DNA of 64,000 nt, from positions 49,090 through 113,089 of the forward strand of contig NW_027437446.1 in assembly GCF_964204645.1 (NCBI RefSeq), given 5' to 3'. Source of the stretch: Tubulanus polymorphus (taxonomy: Eukaryota; Nemertea; Palaeonemertea; Tubulaniformes; Tubulanidae). Numbering within the stretch: position 1 is the first letter of the stretch; each line of letters opens with the position of its first letter. This document shows, piece by piece, positions 47,900 to 61,320 of the stretch. The notes under the pieces were generated by a model. That model was not told the DNA's origin. It saw nothing but the letters and a program-made list of their open reading frames with translations, and ran no database searches. The translations under genes were made by a program, and so were the position numbers.

Positions 47900-49350
47900 C
47901 CACCCGAAAACGTCGTTCAGCGCGAGAAAAGACGTTTTCTCATCAAATTCTCCCCGTATCGGAAAAACGAAAATGTCGATGCGCAAAAGCGCTCAAATCG
48001 ACGGGAAAAGCACATTTCCACCCGAAAACGTCGTTCAGCGCGAGAAAAGACGTTTTCTCATCAAATTCTCCCCGTATCGGAAAAACGAAAATGTCGATGC
48101 GCAAAAGCGCTCAAATCGACGGGAAAAGCACATTTCGACCCGAAAACGTCGTTCAGCGCGAGAAAAGACGTTTTCTCATCAAATTCTCCCCTTATCGGAA
48201 AAACGAAAAGGTCGATGCGCAAAAAGCGCTCAAATCGACGGGAAAAGCACATTTCGACCCGAAAACGTCGTTCAGCGCGAGAAAAGGCGTTTTCTCATCA
48301 AATTCTCCTCGTGTCGGAAAAACGAAAATGTCGATGCACAAAAGCGCTCAAATCGACGGGAAAAGCACATTTCCACCCGAAAACGTCGTTCAGCGCGAGA
48401 AAAGACGTTTTCTCATCAAATTCTCCCCTTATCGGAAAAACGAAAATGTCGATGCGCAAAAGCGCTCAAATCGACGGGAAAAGCACAATTCGTCCCGAAA
48501 ACGTCGTTCAGCGCGAGAAAAGACGTTTTCTCATCAAATTCTCCCCGTATCGGAAAAACGAAAATGTCGATGCGCAAAAGCGCTCAAATCGACGGGAAAA
48601 GCACATTTCCACCCGAAAACGTCGTTCAGCGCGAGAAAAGACGTTTTCTCATCAAATTCTCCCCTTATCGGAAAAACGAAAATGTCGATGCGCAAAAGCG
48701 CTCAAATCGACGGGAAAAGCACATTTCCACCCGAAAACGTCGTTCAGCGCGAGAAAAGACGTTTTCTCATCAAATTCTCCCCTTATCGGAAAAACGAAAA
48801 TGTCGATGCGCAAAAGCGCTCAAATCGACGGGAAAAGCACAATTCGTCCCGAAAACGTCGTTCAGCGCGAGAAAAGACGTTTTCTCATCAAATTCTCCCC
48901 GTATCGGAAAAACGAAAAGGTCGAAGCGCAAAAAGCGCTCAAATCGACGGGAAAAGCACATTTCGACCCGAAAACGTCGTTCAGCGCGAGAAAAGACGTT
49001 TTCTCATCAAATTCTCCCCTTATCGAAAAAACGAAAATGTCGATGCGCAAAAGCGCTCAAATCGACGGGAAAAGCACAATTCGTCCCGAAAACGTCGTTC
49101 AGCGCGAGAAAAGACGTTTTCTCATCAAATTCTCCCCGTATCGGAAAAACGAAAATGTCGATGCGCAAAAGCGCTCAAATCGACGGGAAAAGCACATTTC
49201 GACCCGAAAACGTCGTTCAGCGCGAGAAGAGACGTTTCCTCATCAAATTCTCCCCTTATCGAAAAAACGAAAATGTCGATGCGCAAAAGCGCTCAAATCG
49301 ACGGGAAAAGCACAATTCGTCCGGAAAACGTCGTTCAGCGCGAGAAAAGG
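47900..49350. repeat. Domain 3 duplicated stretch, copy 1
   Basis: Markers recur about 4.0 kb downstream: GAAAAGGTCGATGCG (48,207 and 52,221), TCCTCGTGTCGG (48,306 and 52,320), AAGGTCGAAGCG (about 48,917 and 52,694), GACGTTTCCTC (about 49,231 and 53,480) and the GTCCGGAAAACG unit (about 49,318 and 53,570). The offsets are 4,014, 3,777 and 4,249 bp, differing by about two to four monomers. Confidence 0.7.
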
Positions 49351-50338
49351 CGTTTTCTCATCAAATTCTCCCCGTATCGGAAAAACGAAAATGTCGATGC
49401 GCAAAAGCGCTCAAATCGACGGGAAAAGCACATTTCCACCCGGAAACGTCGTTCAGCGCGAGAAAAGACGTTTTCTCATCAAATTCTCCCCGTATCGGAA
49501 AAACGAAAATGTCGATGCGCAAAAGCGCTCAAATCGACGGGAAAAGCACATTTCCACCCGAAAACGTCGTTCAGCGCGAGAAAAGACGTTTTCTCATCAA
49601 ATTCTCCCCTTATCGGAAAAACGAAAATGTCGATGCGCAAAAGCGCTCAAATCGACGGGAAAAGCACATTTCCACCCGGAAACGTCGTTCAGCGCGAGAA
49701 AAGACGTTTTCTCATCAAATTCTCCCCTTATCGGAAAAACGAAAATGTCGATGCGCAAAAGCGCTCAAATCGACGGGAAAAGCACATTTCGACCCGAAAA
49801 CGTCGTTCAGCGCGAGAAAAGACGTTTTCTCATCAAATTCTCCCCGTATCGGAAAAACGAAAATGTCGATGCGCAAAAGCGCTCAAATCGACGGGAAAAG
49901 CACATTTCGACCCGAAAACGTCGTTCAGCGCGAGAAAAGACGTTTTCTCATCAAATTCTCCCCTTATCGGAAAAACGAAAATGTCGATGCGCAAAAGCGC
50001 TCAAATCGACGGGAAAAGCACAATTCGTCCCGAAAACGTCGTTCAGCGCGAAAAAAGACGTTTTCTCATCAAATTCTCCCCGTATCGGAAAAACGAAAAT
50101 GTCGATGCGCAAAAGCGCTCAAATCGACGGGAAAAGCACATTTCCACCCGAAAACGTCGTTCAGCGCGAGAAAAGACGTTTTCTCATCAAATTCTCCCCG
50201 TATCGGAAAAACGAAAATGTCGATGCGCAAAAGCGCTCAAATCGACGGGAAAAGCACATTTCCACCCGAAAACGTCGTTCAGCCCGAGAAAAGACGTTTT
50301 CTCATCAAATTCTCCCCTTATCGGAAAAACGAAAATGT

Positions 50339-50445
50339 CGATACGCAAAAGCGCTCAAATCGACGGGAAAAGCACATTTCGACCCGAAAGCGTCGTTCAG
50401 CCCGAGAAAAGACGTTTTCTCATCAAATTCTCCCCTTATCGGAAA
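50339..50445. repeat. Single domain 2-type unit inside domain 3
   Basis: This unit has GATACGC, CCCGAAAGCGTCG and CAGCCCGAG together. I saw that combination elsewhere only at about 43,267-43,335 in domain 2. The unit before it also has CAGCCCGAG (50,281). Surrounding units are domain 3 type. Confidence 0.7.
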
Positions 50446-51899
50446 AACGAAAATGTCGATGCGCAAAAGCGCTCAAATCGACGGGAAAAGCACATTTCCA
50501 CCCGAAAACGTCGTTCAGCGCGAGAAAAGACGTTTTCTCATCAAATTCTCCCCGTATCGGAAAAACGAAAATGTCGATGCGCAAAAGCGCTCAAATCGAC
50601 GGGAAAAGCACATTTCCACCCGAAAACGTCGTTCAGCGCGAGAAGAGACGTTTTCTCATCAAATTCTCCCCGTATCGGAAAAACGAAAATGTCGATGCGC
50701 AAAAAGCGCTCAAATCGACGGGAAAAGCACATTTCCACCCGAAAACGTCGTTCAGCGCGAGAAAAGACGTTTTCTCATCAAATTCTCCCCGTATCGGAAA
50801 AACGAATATGTCGATGCGCAAAAGCGCTCAAATCGACGGGAAAAGCACATTTCCACCCGAAAACGTCGTTCAGCGCGAGAAAAGACGTTTTCTCATCAAA
50901 TTCTCCCCTTATCGGAAAAACGAAAATGTCGATGCGCAAAAGCGCTCAAATCGACGGGAAAAGCACATTTCCACCCGGAAACGTCGTTCAGCGCGAGAAA
51001 AGACGTTTTCTCATCAAATTCTCCCCGTATCGGAAAAACGAAAATGTCGATGCGCAAAAGCGCTCAAATCGACGGGAAAAGCACATTTCGACCCGAAAAC
51101 GTCGTTCAGCGCGAGAAAAGACGTTTTCTCATCAAATTCTCCCCTTATCGGAAAAACGAAAATGTCGATGCGCAAAAGCGCTCAAATCGACGGGAAAAGC
51201 ACAATTCGTCCCGAAAACGTCGTTCAGAGCGAAAAAAGACGTTTTCTCATCAAATTCTCCCCGTATCGGAAAAACGAAAATGTCGATGCGCAAAAGCGCT
51301 CAAATCGACGGGAAAAGCACATTTCCACCCGAAAACGTCGTTCAGCGCGAGAAAAGACGTTTTCTCATCAAATTCTCCCCGTATCGGAAAAACGAAAATG
51401 TCGATGCGCAAAAGCGCTCAAATCGACGGGAAAAGCACATTTCGACCCGAAAACGTCGTTCAGCGCGAGAAAAGACGTTTTCTCATCAAATTCTCCCCTT
51501 ATCGGAAAAACGAAAATGTCGATGCGCAAAAGCGCTCAAATCGACGGGAAAAGCACATTTCCACCCGAAAACGTCGTTCAGCGCGAGAAAAGGCGTTTTC
51601 TCATCAAATTCTCCTCGTGTCGGAAAAACGAAAATGTCGATGCACAAAAGCGCTCAAATCGACGGGAAAAGCACATTTCGACCCGAAAACGTCGTTCAGC
51701 GCGAGAAAAGACGTTTTCTCATCAAATTCTCCCCTTATCGGAAAAACGAAAATGTCGATGCGCAAAAGCGCTCAAATCGACGGGAAAAGCACATTTCCAC
51801 CCGAAAACGTCGTTCAGCGCGAGAAAAGACGTTTTCTCATCAAATTCTCCCCTTATCGGAAAAACGAAAATGTCGATGCGCAAAAGCGCTCAAATCGAC

Positions 51900-53600
51900 G
51901 GGAAAAGCACATTTCCACCCGAAAACGTCGTTCAGCGCGAGAAAAGACGTTTTCTCATCAAATTCTCCCCGTATCGGAAAAACGAAAATGTCGATGCGCA
52001 AAGCGCTCAAATCGACGGGAAAAGCACATTTCGACCCGAAAACGTCGTTCAGCGCGAGAAAAGACGTTTTCTCATCAAATTCTCCCCGTATCGGAAAAAC
52101 GAAAATGTCGATGCGCAAAAGCGCTCAAATCGACGGGAAAAGCACATTTCGACCCGAAAACGTCGTTCAGCGCGAGAAAAGACGTTTTCTCATCAAATTC
52201 TCCCCTTATCGGAAAAACGAAAAGGTCGATGCGCAAAAAGCGCTCAAATCGACGGGAAAAGCACATTTCGACCCGAAAACGTCGTTCAGCGCGAGAAAAG
52301 GCGTTTTCTCATCAAATTCTCCTCGTGTCGGAAAAACGAAAATGTCGATGCACAAAAGCGCTCAAATCGACGGGAAAAGCACATTTCCACCCGAAAACGT
52401 CGTTCAGCGCGAGAAAAGACGTTTTCTCATCAAATTCTCCCCTTATCGGAAAATCGAAAATGTCGATGCGCAAAAGCGCTCAAATCGACGGGAAAAGCAC
52501 ATTTCCACCCGAAAACGTCGTTCAGCGCGAGAAAAGACGTTTTCTCATCAAATTCTCCCCTTATCGGAAAAACGAAAATGTCGATGCGCAAAAGCGCTCA
52601 AATCGACGGGAAAAGCACAATTCGTCCCGAAAACGTCGTTCAGCGCGAGAAAAGACGTTTTCTCATCAAATTCTCCCCGTATCGGAAAACGAAAAGGTCG
52701 AAGCGCAAAAAGCGCTCAAATCGACGGGAAAAGCACATTTCGACCCGAAAACGTCGTTCAGCGCGAGAAAAAACGTTTTCTCATCAAATTCTCCCCTTAT
52801 CGAAAAAACGAAAATGTCGATGCGCAAAAGCGCTCAAATCGACGGGAAAAGCACAATTCGTCCCGAAAACGTCGTTCAGCGCGAGAAAAGACGTTTTCTC
52901 ATCAAATTCTCCCCGTATCGGAAAAACGAAAATGTCGATGCGCAAAAGCGCTCAAATCGACGGGAAAAGCACATTTCCACCCGAAAACGTCGTTCAGCGC
53001 GAGAAAAGACGTTTTCTCATCAAATTCTCCCCGTATCGGAAAAACGAAAATGTCGATGCGCAAAAGCGCTCAAATCGACGGGAAAAGCACATTTCCACCC
53101 GAAAACGTCGTTCAGCGCGAGAAAAGACGTTTTCTCATCAAATTCTCCCCTTATCGGAAAAACGAAAATGTCGATGCGCAAAAGCGCTCAAATCGACGGG
53201 AAAAGCACAATTCGTCCCGAAAACGTCGTTCAGCGCGAGAAAAGACGTTTTCTCATCAAATTCTCCCCGTATCGGAAAAACGAAAATGTCGATGTGCAAA
53301 AGCGCTCAAATCGACGGGAAAAGCACATTTCCACCCGAAAACGTCGTTCAGCGCGAGAAAAGACGTTTTCTCATCAAATTCTCCCCGTATCGGAAAAACG
53401 AAAATGTCGATGCGCAAAAGCGCTCAAATCGACGGGAAAAGCACATTTCGACCCGAAAACGTCGTTCAGCGCGAGAAAAGACGTTTCCTCATCAAATTCT
53501 CCCCTTATCGAAAAAACGAAAATGTCGATGCGCAAAAGCGCTCAAATCGACGGGAAAAGCACAATTCGTCCCGGAAAACGTCGTTCAGCGCGAGAAAAGG
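51900..53600. repeat. Domain 3 duplicated stretch, copy 2
   Basis: Partner of 47,900-49,350 with whole-monomer gains and losses between markers. A further TCCTCGTGTCGG unit at about 51,611, followed by GATGCACAAAAG, shows that at least one marker unit was copied again locally. Confidence 0.7.
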
Positions 53601-56070
53601 CGTTTTCTCATCAAATTCTCCCCGTATCGGAAAAACGAAATGTCGATGCGCAAAAGCGCTCAAATCGACGGGAAAAGCACATTTCCACCCGAAAACGTCG
53701 TTCAGCGCGAGAAAAGACGTTTTCTCATCAAATTCTCCCCGTATCGGAAAAACGAAAATGTCGATGCGCAAAAGCGCTCAAATCGACGGGAAAAGCACAT
53801 TTCGACCCGAAAACGTCGTTCAGCGCGAGAAAAGACGTTTTCTCATCAAATTCTCCCCTTATCGGAAAAACGAAAATGTCGATGCGCAAAAGCGCTCAAA
53901 TCGACGGGAAAAGCACAATTCGTCCCGAAAACGTCGTTCAGCGCGAAAAAAGACGTTTTCTCATCAAATTCTCCCCGTATCGGAAAAACGAAAATGTCGA
54001 TGCGCAAAAGCGCTCAAATCGACGGGAAAAGCACATTTCCACCCGAAAACGTCGTTCAGCGCGAGAAAAGACGTTTTCTCATCAAATTCTCCCCGTATCG
54101 GAAAAACGAAAATGTCGATGCGCAAAAGCGCTCAAATCGACGGGAAAAGCACAATTCGTCCCGAAAACGTCGTTCAGCGCGAGAAAAGACGTTTTCTCAT
54201 CAAATTCTCCCCGTATCGGAAAAACGAAAATGTCGATGCGCAAAAGCGCTCAAATCGACGGGAAAAGCACATTTCGACCCGAAAACGTCGTTCAGCGCGA
54301 GAAAAGACGTTTTCTCATCAAATTCTCCCCGTATCGGAAAAACGAAAATGTCGATGCGCAAAAGCGCTCAAATCGACGGGAAAAGCACATTTCCACCCGA
54401 AAACGTCGTTCAGCGCGAGAAAAGACGTTTTCTCATCAAATTCTCCCCTTATCGGAAAAACGAAAATGTCGATGCGCAAAAGCGCTCAAATCGACGGGGA
54501 AAAGCACAATTCGTCCCGAAAACGTCGTTCAGCGCGAGAAAAGACGTTTTCTCATCAAATTCTCCCCGTATCGGAAAAACGAAAATGTCGATGCGCAAAA
54601 GCGCTCAAATCGACGGGGAAAAGCACATTTCCACCCGAAAACGTCGTTCAGCGCGAGAAAAGACGTTTTCTCATCAAATTCTCCCCGTATCGGAAAAACG
54701 AAGTGTCGATGCGCAAAAGCGCTCAAATCGACGGGAAAAGCACATTTCGACCCGAAAACGTCGTTCAGCGCGAGAAAAGACGTTTTCTCATCAAATTCTC
54801 CCCGTATCCGAAAAACGAAAATGTCGATGCGCAAAAGCGCTCAAATCGACGGGAAAAGCACATTTCCACCCGAAAACGTCGTTCGGCGCGAGAAGAGACG
54901 TTTTCTCATCAAATTCTCCCCGTATCGGAAAAACGAAAATGTCGATGCGCAAAAAGCGCTCAAATCGACGGGAAAAGCACATTTCGACCCGAAAACGTCG
55001 TTCAGCGCGAGAAAAGACGTTTTCTCATCAAATTCTCCCCGTATCGGAAAAACGAAAATGTCGATGCGCAAAAGCGCTCAAATCGACGGGGAAAAGCACA
55101 TTTCCACCCGAAAACGTCGTTCAGCGCGAGAAGAGACGTTTTCTCATCAAATTCTCCCCGTATCGGAAAAACGAAAATGTCGATGCGCAAAAGCGCTCAA
55201 ATCGACGGGAAAAGCACATTTCGACCCGAAAACGTCGTTCAGCGCGAGAAAAGACGTTTTCTCATCAAATTCTCCCCGTATCGGAAAAACGAATATGTCG
55301 ATGCGCAAAAGCGCTCAAATCGACGGGAAAAGCACATTTCGACCCGAAAACGTCGTTCAGCGCGAGAAAAGACGTTTTCTCATCAAATTCTCCCCTTATC
55401 GGAAAAACGAAAATGTCGATGCGCAAAAGCGCTCAAATCGACGGGAAAAGCACATTTCCACCCGGAAACGTCGTTCAGCGCGAGAAAAGACGTTTTCTCA
55501 TCAAATTCTCCCCTTATCGGAAAAACGAAAATGTCGATGCGCAAAAGCGCTCAAATCGACGGGAAAAGCACATTTCGTCCCGAAAACGTCGTTCAGCGCG
55601 AGAAAAGACGTTTTCTCATCAAATTCTCCCCGTATCGGAAAAACGAAAATGTCGATGCGCAAAAGCGCTCAAATCGACGGGAAAAGCACATTTCCACCCG
55701 AAAACGTCGTTCAGCGCGAGAAAAGACGTTTTCTCATCAAATTCTCCCCGTATCGGAAAAACGAAAATGTCGATGCGCAAAAGCGCTCAAATCGACGGGA
55801 AAAGCACATTTCGACCCGAAAACGTCGTTCAGCGCGAGAAAAGACGTTTTCTCATCAAATTCTCCCCGTATCGGAAAAACGAAAATGTCGATGCGCAAAA
55901 GCGCTCAAATCGACGGGAAAAGCACATTTCGACCCGAAAACGTCGTTCAGCGCGAGAAAAGACGTTTTCTCATCAAATTCTCCCCGTATCGGAAAAACGA
56001 AAATGTCGATGCGCAAAAGCGCTCAAATCGACGGGAAAAGCACATTTCCACCCGAAAACGTCGTTCAGCG

Positions 56071-56361
56071 CGAGAAGAGACGTTTTCTCATCAAATTCTC
56101 CCCGTATCGGAAAAACGAAAATGTCGATGCGCAAAAGCGCTCAAATCGACGGGAAAAGCACATTTCCACCCGAAAACGTCGTTCAGCGCGAGAAGAGACG
56201 TTTTCTCATCAAATTCTCCCCGTATCGGAAAAACGAAAATGTCGATGCGCAAAAAGCGCTCAAATCGACGGGAAAAGCACATTTCGACCCGAAAACGTCG
56301 TTCAGCGCGAGAAAAGACGTTTTCTCATCAAATTCTCCCCGTATCGGAAAAACGAATATGT
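56071..56361. repeat. Domain 3 signature block, copy 1
   Basis: Two successive units have GAGAAGAGACG. The second ends next to GCGCAAAAAGCGC (extra A at 56,251), and the following unit ends AACGAATATG. Earlier partial versions with the same extra A lie at 50,701 and 54,951. Confidence 0.8.
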
Positions 56362-57488
56362 CGATGCGCAAAAGCGCTCAAATCGACGGGAAAAGCACAT
56401 TTCCACCCGAAAACGTCGTTCAGCGCGAGAAAAGACGTTTTCTCATCAAATTCTCCCCTTATCGGAAAAACGAAAATGTCGATGCGCAAAAGCGCTCAAA
56501 TCGACGGGAAAAGCACATTTCCACCCGGGAAACGTCGTTCAGCGCGAGAAAAGACGTTTTCTCATCAAATTCTCCCCGTATCGGAAAAACGAAAATGTCG
56601 ATGCGCAAAAGCGCTCAAATCGACGGGAAAAGCACATTTCGACCCGAAAACGTCGTTCAGCGCGAGAAAAGACGTTTTCTCATCAAATTCTCCCCTTATC
56701 GGAAAAACGAAAATGTCGATGCGCAAAAGCGCTCAAATCGACGGGGAAAAGCACATTTCGACCCGAAAACGTCGTTCAGCGCGAGAAAAGACGTTTTCTC
56801 ATCAAATTCTCCCCTTATCGGAAAAACGAAAATGTCGATGCGCAAAAGCGCTCAAATCGACGGGAAAAGCACATTTCCACCCGGAAACGTCGTTCAGCGC
56901 GAGAAAAGACGTTTTCTCATCAAATTCTCCCCTTATCGGAAAAACGAAAATGTCGATGCGCAAAAGCGCTCAAATCGACGGGAAAAGCACATTTCGTCCC
57001 GAAAACGTCGTTCAGCGCGACAAAAGACGTTTTCTCATCAAATTCTCCCCGTATCGGAAAAACGAAAATGTCGATGCGCAAAAGCGCTCAAATCGACGGG
57101 AAAAGCACATTTCCACCCGAAAACGTCGTTCAGCGCGAGAAAAGACGTTTTCTCATCAAATTCTCCCCGTATCGGAAAAACGAAAATGTCGATGCGCAAA
57201 AGCGCTCAAATCGACGGGAAAAGCACATTTCGACCCGAAAACGTCGTTCAGCGCGAGAAAAGACGTTTTCTCATCAAATTCTCCCCGTATCGGAAAACGA
57301 AAATGTCGATGCGCAAAAGCGCTCAAATCGACGGGAAAAGCACATTTCCACCCGAAAACGTCGTTCAGCGCGAGAAAAGACGTTTTCTCATCAAATTCTC
57401 CCCGTATGGGAAAAACGAAAATGTCGATGCGCAAAAGCGCTCAAATCGACGGGAAAAGCACATTTCCACCCGAAAACGTCGTTCAGCG

Positions 57489-57779
57489 CGAGAAGAGACG
57501 TTTTCTCATCAAATTCTCCCCGTATCGGAAAAACGAAAATGTCGATGCGCAAAAGCGCTCAAATCGACGGGAAAAGCACATTTCCACCCGAAAACGTCGT
57601 TCAGCGCGAGAAGAGACGTTTTCTCATCAAATTCTCCCCGTATCGGAAAAACGAAAATGTCGATGCGCAAAAAGCGCTCAAATCGACGGGAAAAGCACAT
57701 TTCGACCCGAAAACGTCGTTCAGCGCGAGAAAAGACGTTTTCTCATCAAATTCTCCCCGTATCGGAAAAACGAATATGT
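57489..57779. repeat. Domain 3 signature block, copy 2
   Basis: Same order as 56,071-56,361, 1,418 bp (12 monomers) later. The flanks are duplicated too: the TTTCGTCCCG unit at 55,570 recurs at 56,991. Confidence 0.8.
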
Positions 57780-59613
57780 CGATGCGCAAAAGCGCTCAAA
57801 TCGACGGGAAAAGCACATTTCCACCCGAAAACGTCGTTCAGCGCGAGAAAAGACGTTTTCTCATCAAATTCTCCCCTTATCGGAAAAACGAAAATGTCGA
57901 TGCGCAAAAGCGCTCAAATCGACGGGAAAAGCACATTTCCACCCGGAAACGTCGTTCAGCGCGAGAAAAGACGTTTTCTCGTCAAATTCTCCCCGTATCG
58001 GAAAAACGAAAATGTCGATGCGCAAAAGCGCTCAAATCGACGGGAAAAGCACATTTCGACCCGAAAACGTCGTTCAGCGCGAGAAAAGACGTTTTCTCAT
58101 CAAATTCTCCCCTTATCGGAAAAACGAAAATGTCGATGCGCAAAAGCGCTCAAATCGACGGGAAAAGCACAATTCGTCCCGAAAACGTCGTTCAGCGCGA
58201 AAAAGACGTTTTCTCATCAAATTCTCCCCGTATCGGAAAAACGAAAATGTCGATGCGCAAAAGCGCTCAAATCGACGGGAAAAGCACATTTCCACCCGAA
58301 AACGTCGTTCAGCGCGAGAAAAGACGTTTTCTCATCAAATTCTCCCCGTATCGGAAAAACGAAAATGTCGATGCGCAAAAGCGCTCAAATCGACGGGAAA
58401 AGCACAATTCGTCCCGAAAACGTCGTTCAGCGCGAGAAAAGACGTTTTCTCATCAAATTCTCTCCGTATCGGAAAAACGAAAATGTCGATGCGCAAAAGC
58501 GCTCAAATCGACGGGAAAAGCACATTTCGACCCGAAAACGTCGTTCAGCGCGAGAAAAGACGTTTTCTCATCAAATTCTCCCCGTATCGGAAAAACGAAA
58601 ATGTCGATGCGCAAAAGCGCTCAAATCGACGGGAAAAGCACAATTCGTCCCGAAAACGTCGTTCAGCGCGAGAAAAGACGTTTTCTCATCAAATTCTCCC
58701 CGTATCGGAAAAACGAAAATGTCGATGCGCAAAAGCGCTCAAATCGACGGGAAAAGCACATTTCCACCCGAAAACGTCGTTCAGCGCGAGAAAAGACGTT
58801 TTCTCATCAAATTCTTCCCGTATCGGAAAAACGAAAATGTCGATGCGCAAAAGCGCTCAAATCGACGGGAAAAGCACATTTCGACCCGAAAACGTCGTTC
58901 AGCGCGAGAAAAGACGTTTTCTCATCAAATTCTCCCCGTATCGGAAAAACGAAAATGTCGATGCGCAAAAGCGCTCAAATCGACGGGAAAAGCACATTTC
59001 CACCCGAAAACGTCGTTCAGCGCGAGAAAAGACGTTTTCTCATCAAATTCTCCCCGTATCGGAAAAACGAATATGTCGATGCGCAAAAGCGCTCAAATCG
59101 ACGGGAAAAGCACATTTCCACCCGAAAACGTCGTTCAGCGCGAGAAAAGACGTTTTCTCATCAAATTCTCCCCTTATCGGAAAAACGAAAATGTCGATGC
59201 GCAAAAGCACTCAAATCGACGGGAAAAGCACATTTCGTCCCGAAAACGTCGTTCAGCGCGAGAAAAGACGTTTTCTCATCAAATTCTCCCCGTATCGGAA
59301 AAACGAAAATGTCGATGCGCAAAAGCGCTCAAATCGACGGGAAAAGCAGATTTCGACCCGAAAACGTCGTTCAGCGCGAGAAAAGACGTTTTCTCATCAA
59401 ATTCTCCCCGTATCGGAAAAACGAAAATGTCGATGCGCAAAAGCGCTCAAATCGACGGGAAAAGCACATTTCGACCCGAAAACGTCGTTCAGCGCGAGAA
59501 AAGACGTTTTCTCATCAAATTCTCCCCGTATCGGAAAAACGAAAATGTCGATGCGCAAAAGCGCTCAAATCGACGGGAACAGCACATTTCCACCCGAAAA
59601 ACGTCGTTCAGCG

Positions 59614-59904
59614 CGAGAAGAGACGTTTTCTCATCAAATTCTCCCCGTATCGGAAAAACGAAAATGTCGATGCGCAAAAGCGCTCAAATCGACGGGAAAA
59701 GCACATTTCCACCCGAAAACGTCGTTCAGCGCGAGAAGAGACGTTTTCTCATCAAATTCTCCCCGTATCGGAAAAACGAAAATGTCGATGCGCAAAAAGC
59801 GCTCAAATCGACGGGAAAAGCACATTTCGACCCGAAAACGTCGTTCAGCGCGAGAAAAGACGTTTTCTCATCAAATTCTCCCCGTATCGGAAAAACGAAT
59901 ATGT
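59614..59904. repeat. Domain 3 signature block, copy 3
   Basis: Same order, 2,125 bp (18 monomers) after copy 2. Just upstream are private changes GGGAACAGC (about 59,577) and an extra A in CCCGAAAAACG (about 59,595). Confidence 0.8.
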
Positions 59905-61029
59905 CGATGCGCAAAAGCGCTCAAATCGACGGGAAAAGCACATTTCCACCCGAAAACGTCGTTCAGCGCGAGAAAAGACGTTTTCTCATCAAATTCTCCC
60001 CTTATCGGAAAAACGAAAATGTCGATGCGCAAAAGCGCTCAAATCGACGGGAAAAGCACATTTCCACCGGGAAACGTCGTTCAGCGCGAGAAAAGACGTT
60101 TTCTCATCAAATTCTCCCCGTATCGGAAAAACGAAAATGTCGATGCGCAAAAGCGCTCAAATCGACGGGAAAAGCACATTTCGACCCGAAAACGTCGTTC
60201 AGCGCGAGAAAAGACGTTTTCTCATCAAATTCTCCCCTTATCGGAAAAACGAAAATGTCGATGCGCAAAAGCGCTCAAATCGACGGGAAAAGCACATTTC
60301 GACCCGAAAACGTCGTTCAGCGCGAGAAAAGACGTTTTCTCATCAAATTCTCCCCTTATCGGAAAAACGAAAATGTCGATGCGCAAAAGCGCTCAAATCG
60401 ACGGGAAAAGCACATTTCCACCCGGAAACGTCGTTCAGCGCGAGAAAAGACGTTTTCTCATCAAATTCTCCCCTTATCGGAAAAACGAAAATGTCGATGC
60501 GCAAAAGCGCTCAAATCGACGGGAAAAGCACATTTCGTCCCGAAAACGTCGTTCAGCGCGAGAAAAGACGTTTTCTCATCAAATTCTCCCCGTATCGGAA
60601 AAACGAAAATGTCGATGCGCAAAAGCGCTCAAATCGACGGGAAAAGCACATTTCACCCGAAAACGTCGTTCAGCGCGAGAAAAGACGTTTTCTCATCAAA
60701 TTCTCCCCGTATCGGAAAAACAAAAATGTCGATGCGCAAAAGCGCTCAAATCGACGGGAAAAGCACATTTCGACCCGAAAACGTCGTTCAGCGCGAGAAA
60801 AGACGTTTTCTCATCAAATTCTCCCCGTATCGGAAAAACGAAAATGTCGATGCGCAAAAGCGCTCAAATCGACGGGAAAAGCACATTTCCACCCGAAAAC
60901 GTCGTTCAGCGCGAGAAAAGACGTTTTCTCATCAAATTCTCCCCGTATCGGAAAAACGAAAATGTCGATGCGCAAAAGCGCTCAAATCGACGGGAAAAGC
61001 ACATTTCCACCCGAAAACGTCGTTCAGCG

Positions 61030-61320
61030 CGAGAAGAGACGTTTTCTCATCAAATTCTCCCCGTATCGGAAAAACGAAAATGTCGATGCGCAAAAGCGCT
61101 CAAATCGACGGGAAAAGCACATTTCCACCCGAAAACGTCGTTCAGCGCGAGAAGAGACGTTTTCTCATCAAATTCTCCCCGTATCGGAAAAACGAAAATG
61201 TCGATGCGCAAAAAGCGCTCAAATCGACGGGGAAAAGCACATTTCGACCCGAAAACGTCGTTCAGCGCGAGAAAAGACGTTTTCTCATCAAATTCTCCCC
61301 GTATCGGAAAAACGAATATG
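61030..61320. repeat. Domain 3 signature block, copy 4
   Basis: Same order, 1,416 bp (12 monomers) after copy 3. An extra G (TCGACGGGGAAAAG) follows the extra-A site near 61,227. Confidence 0.8.
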
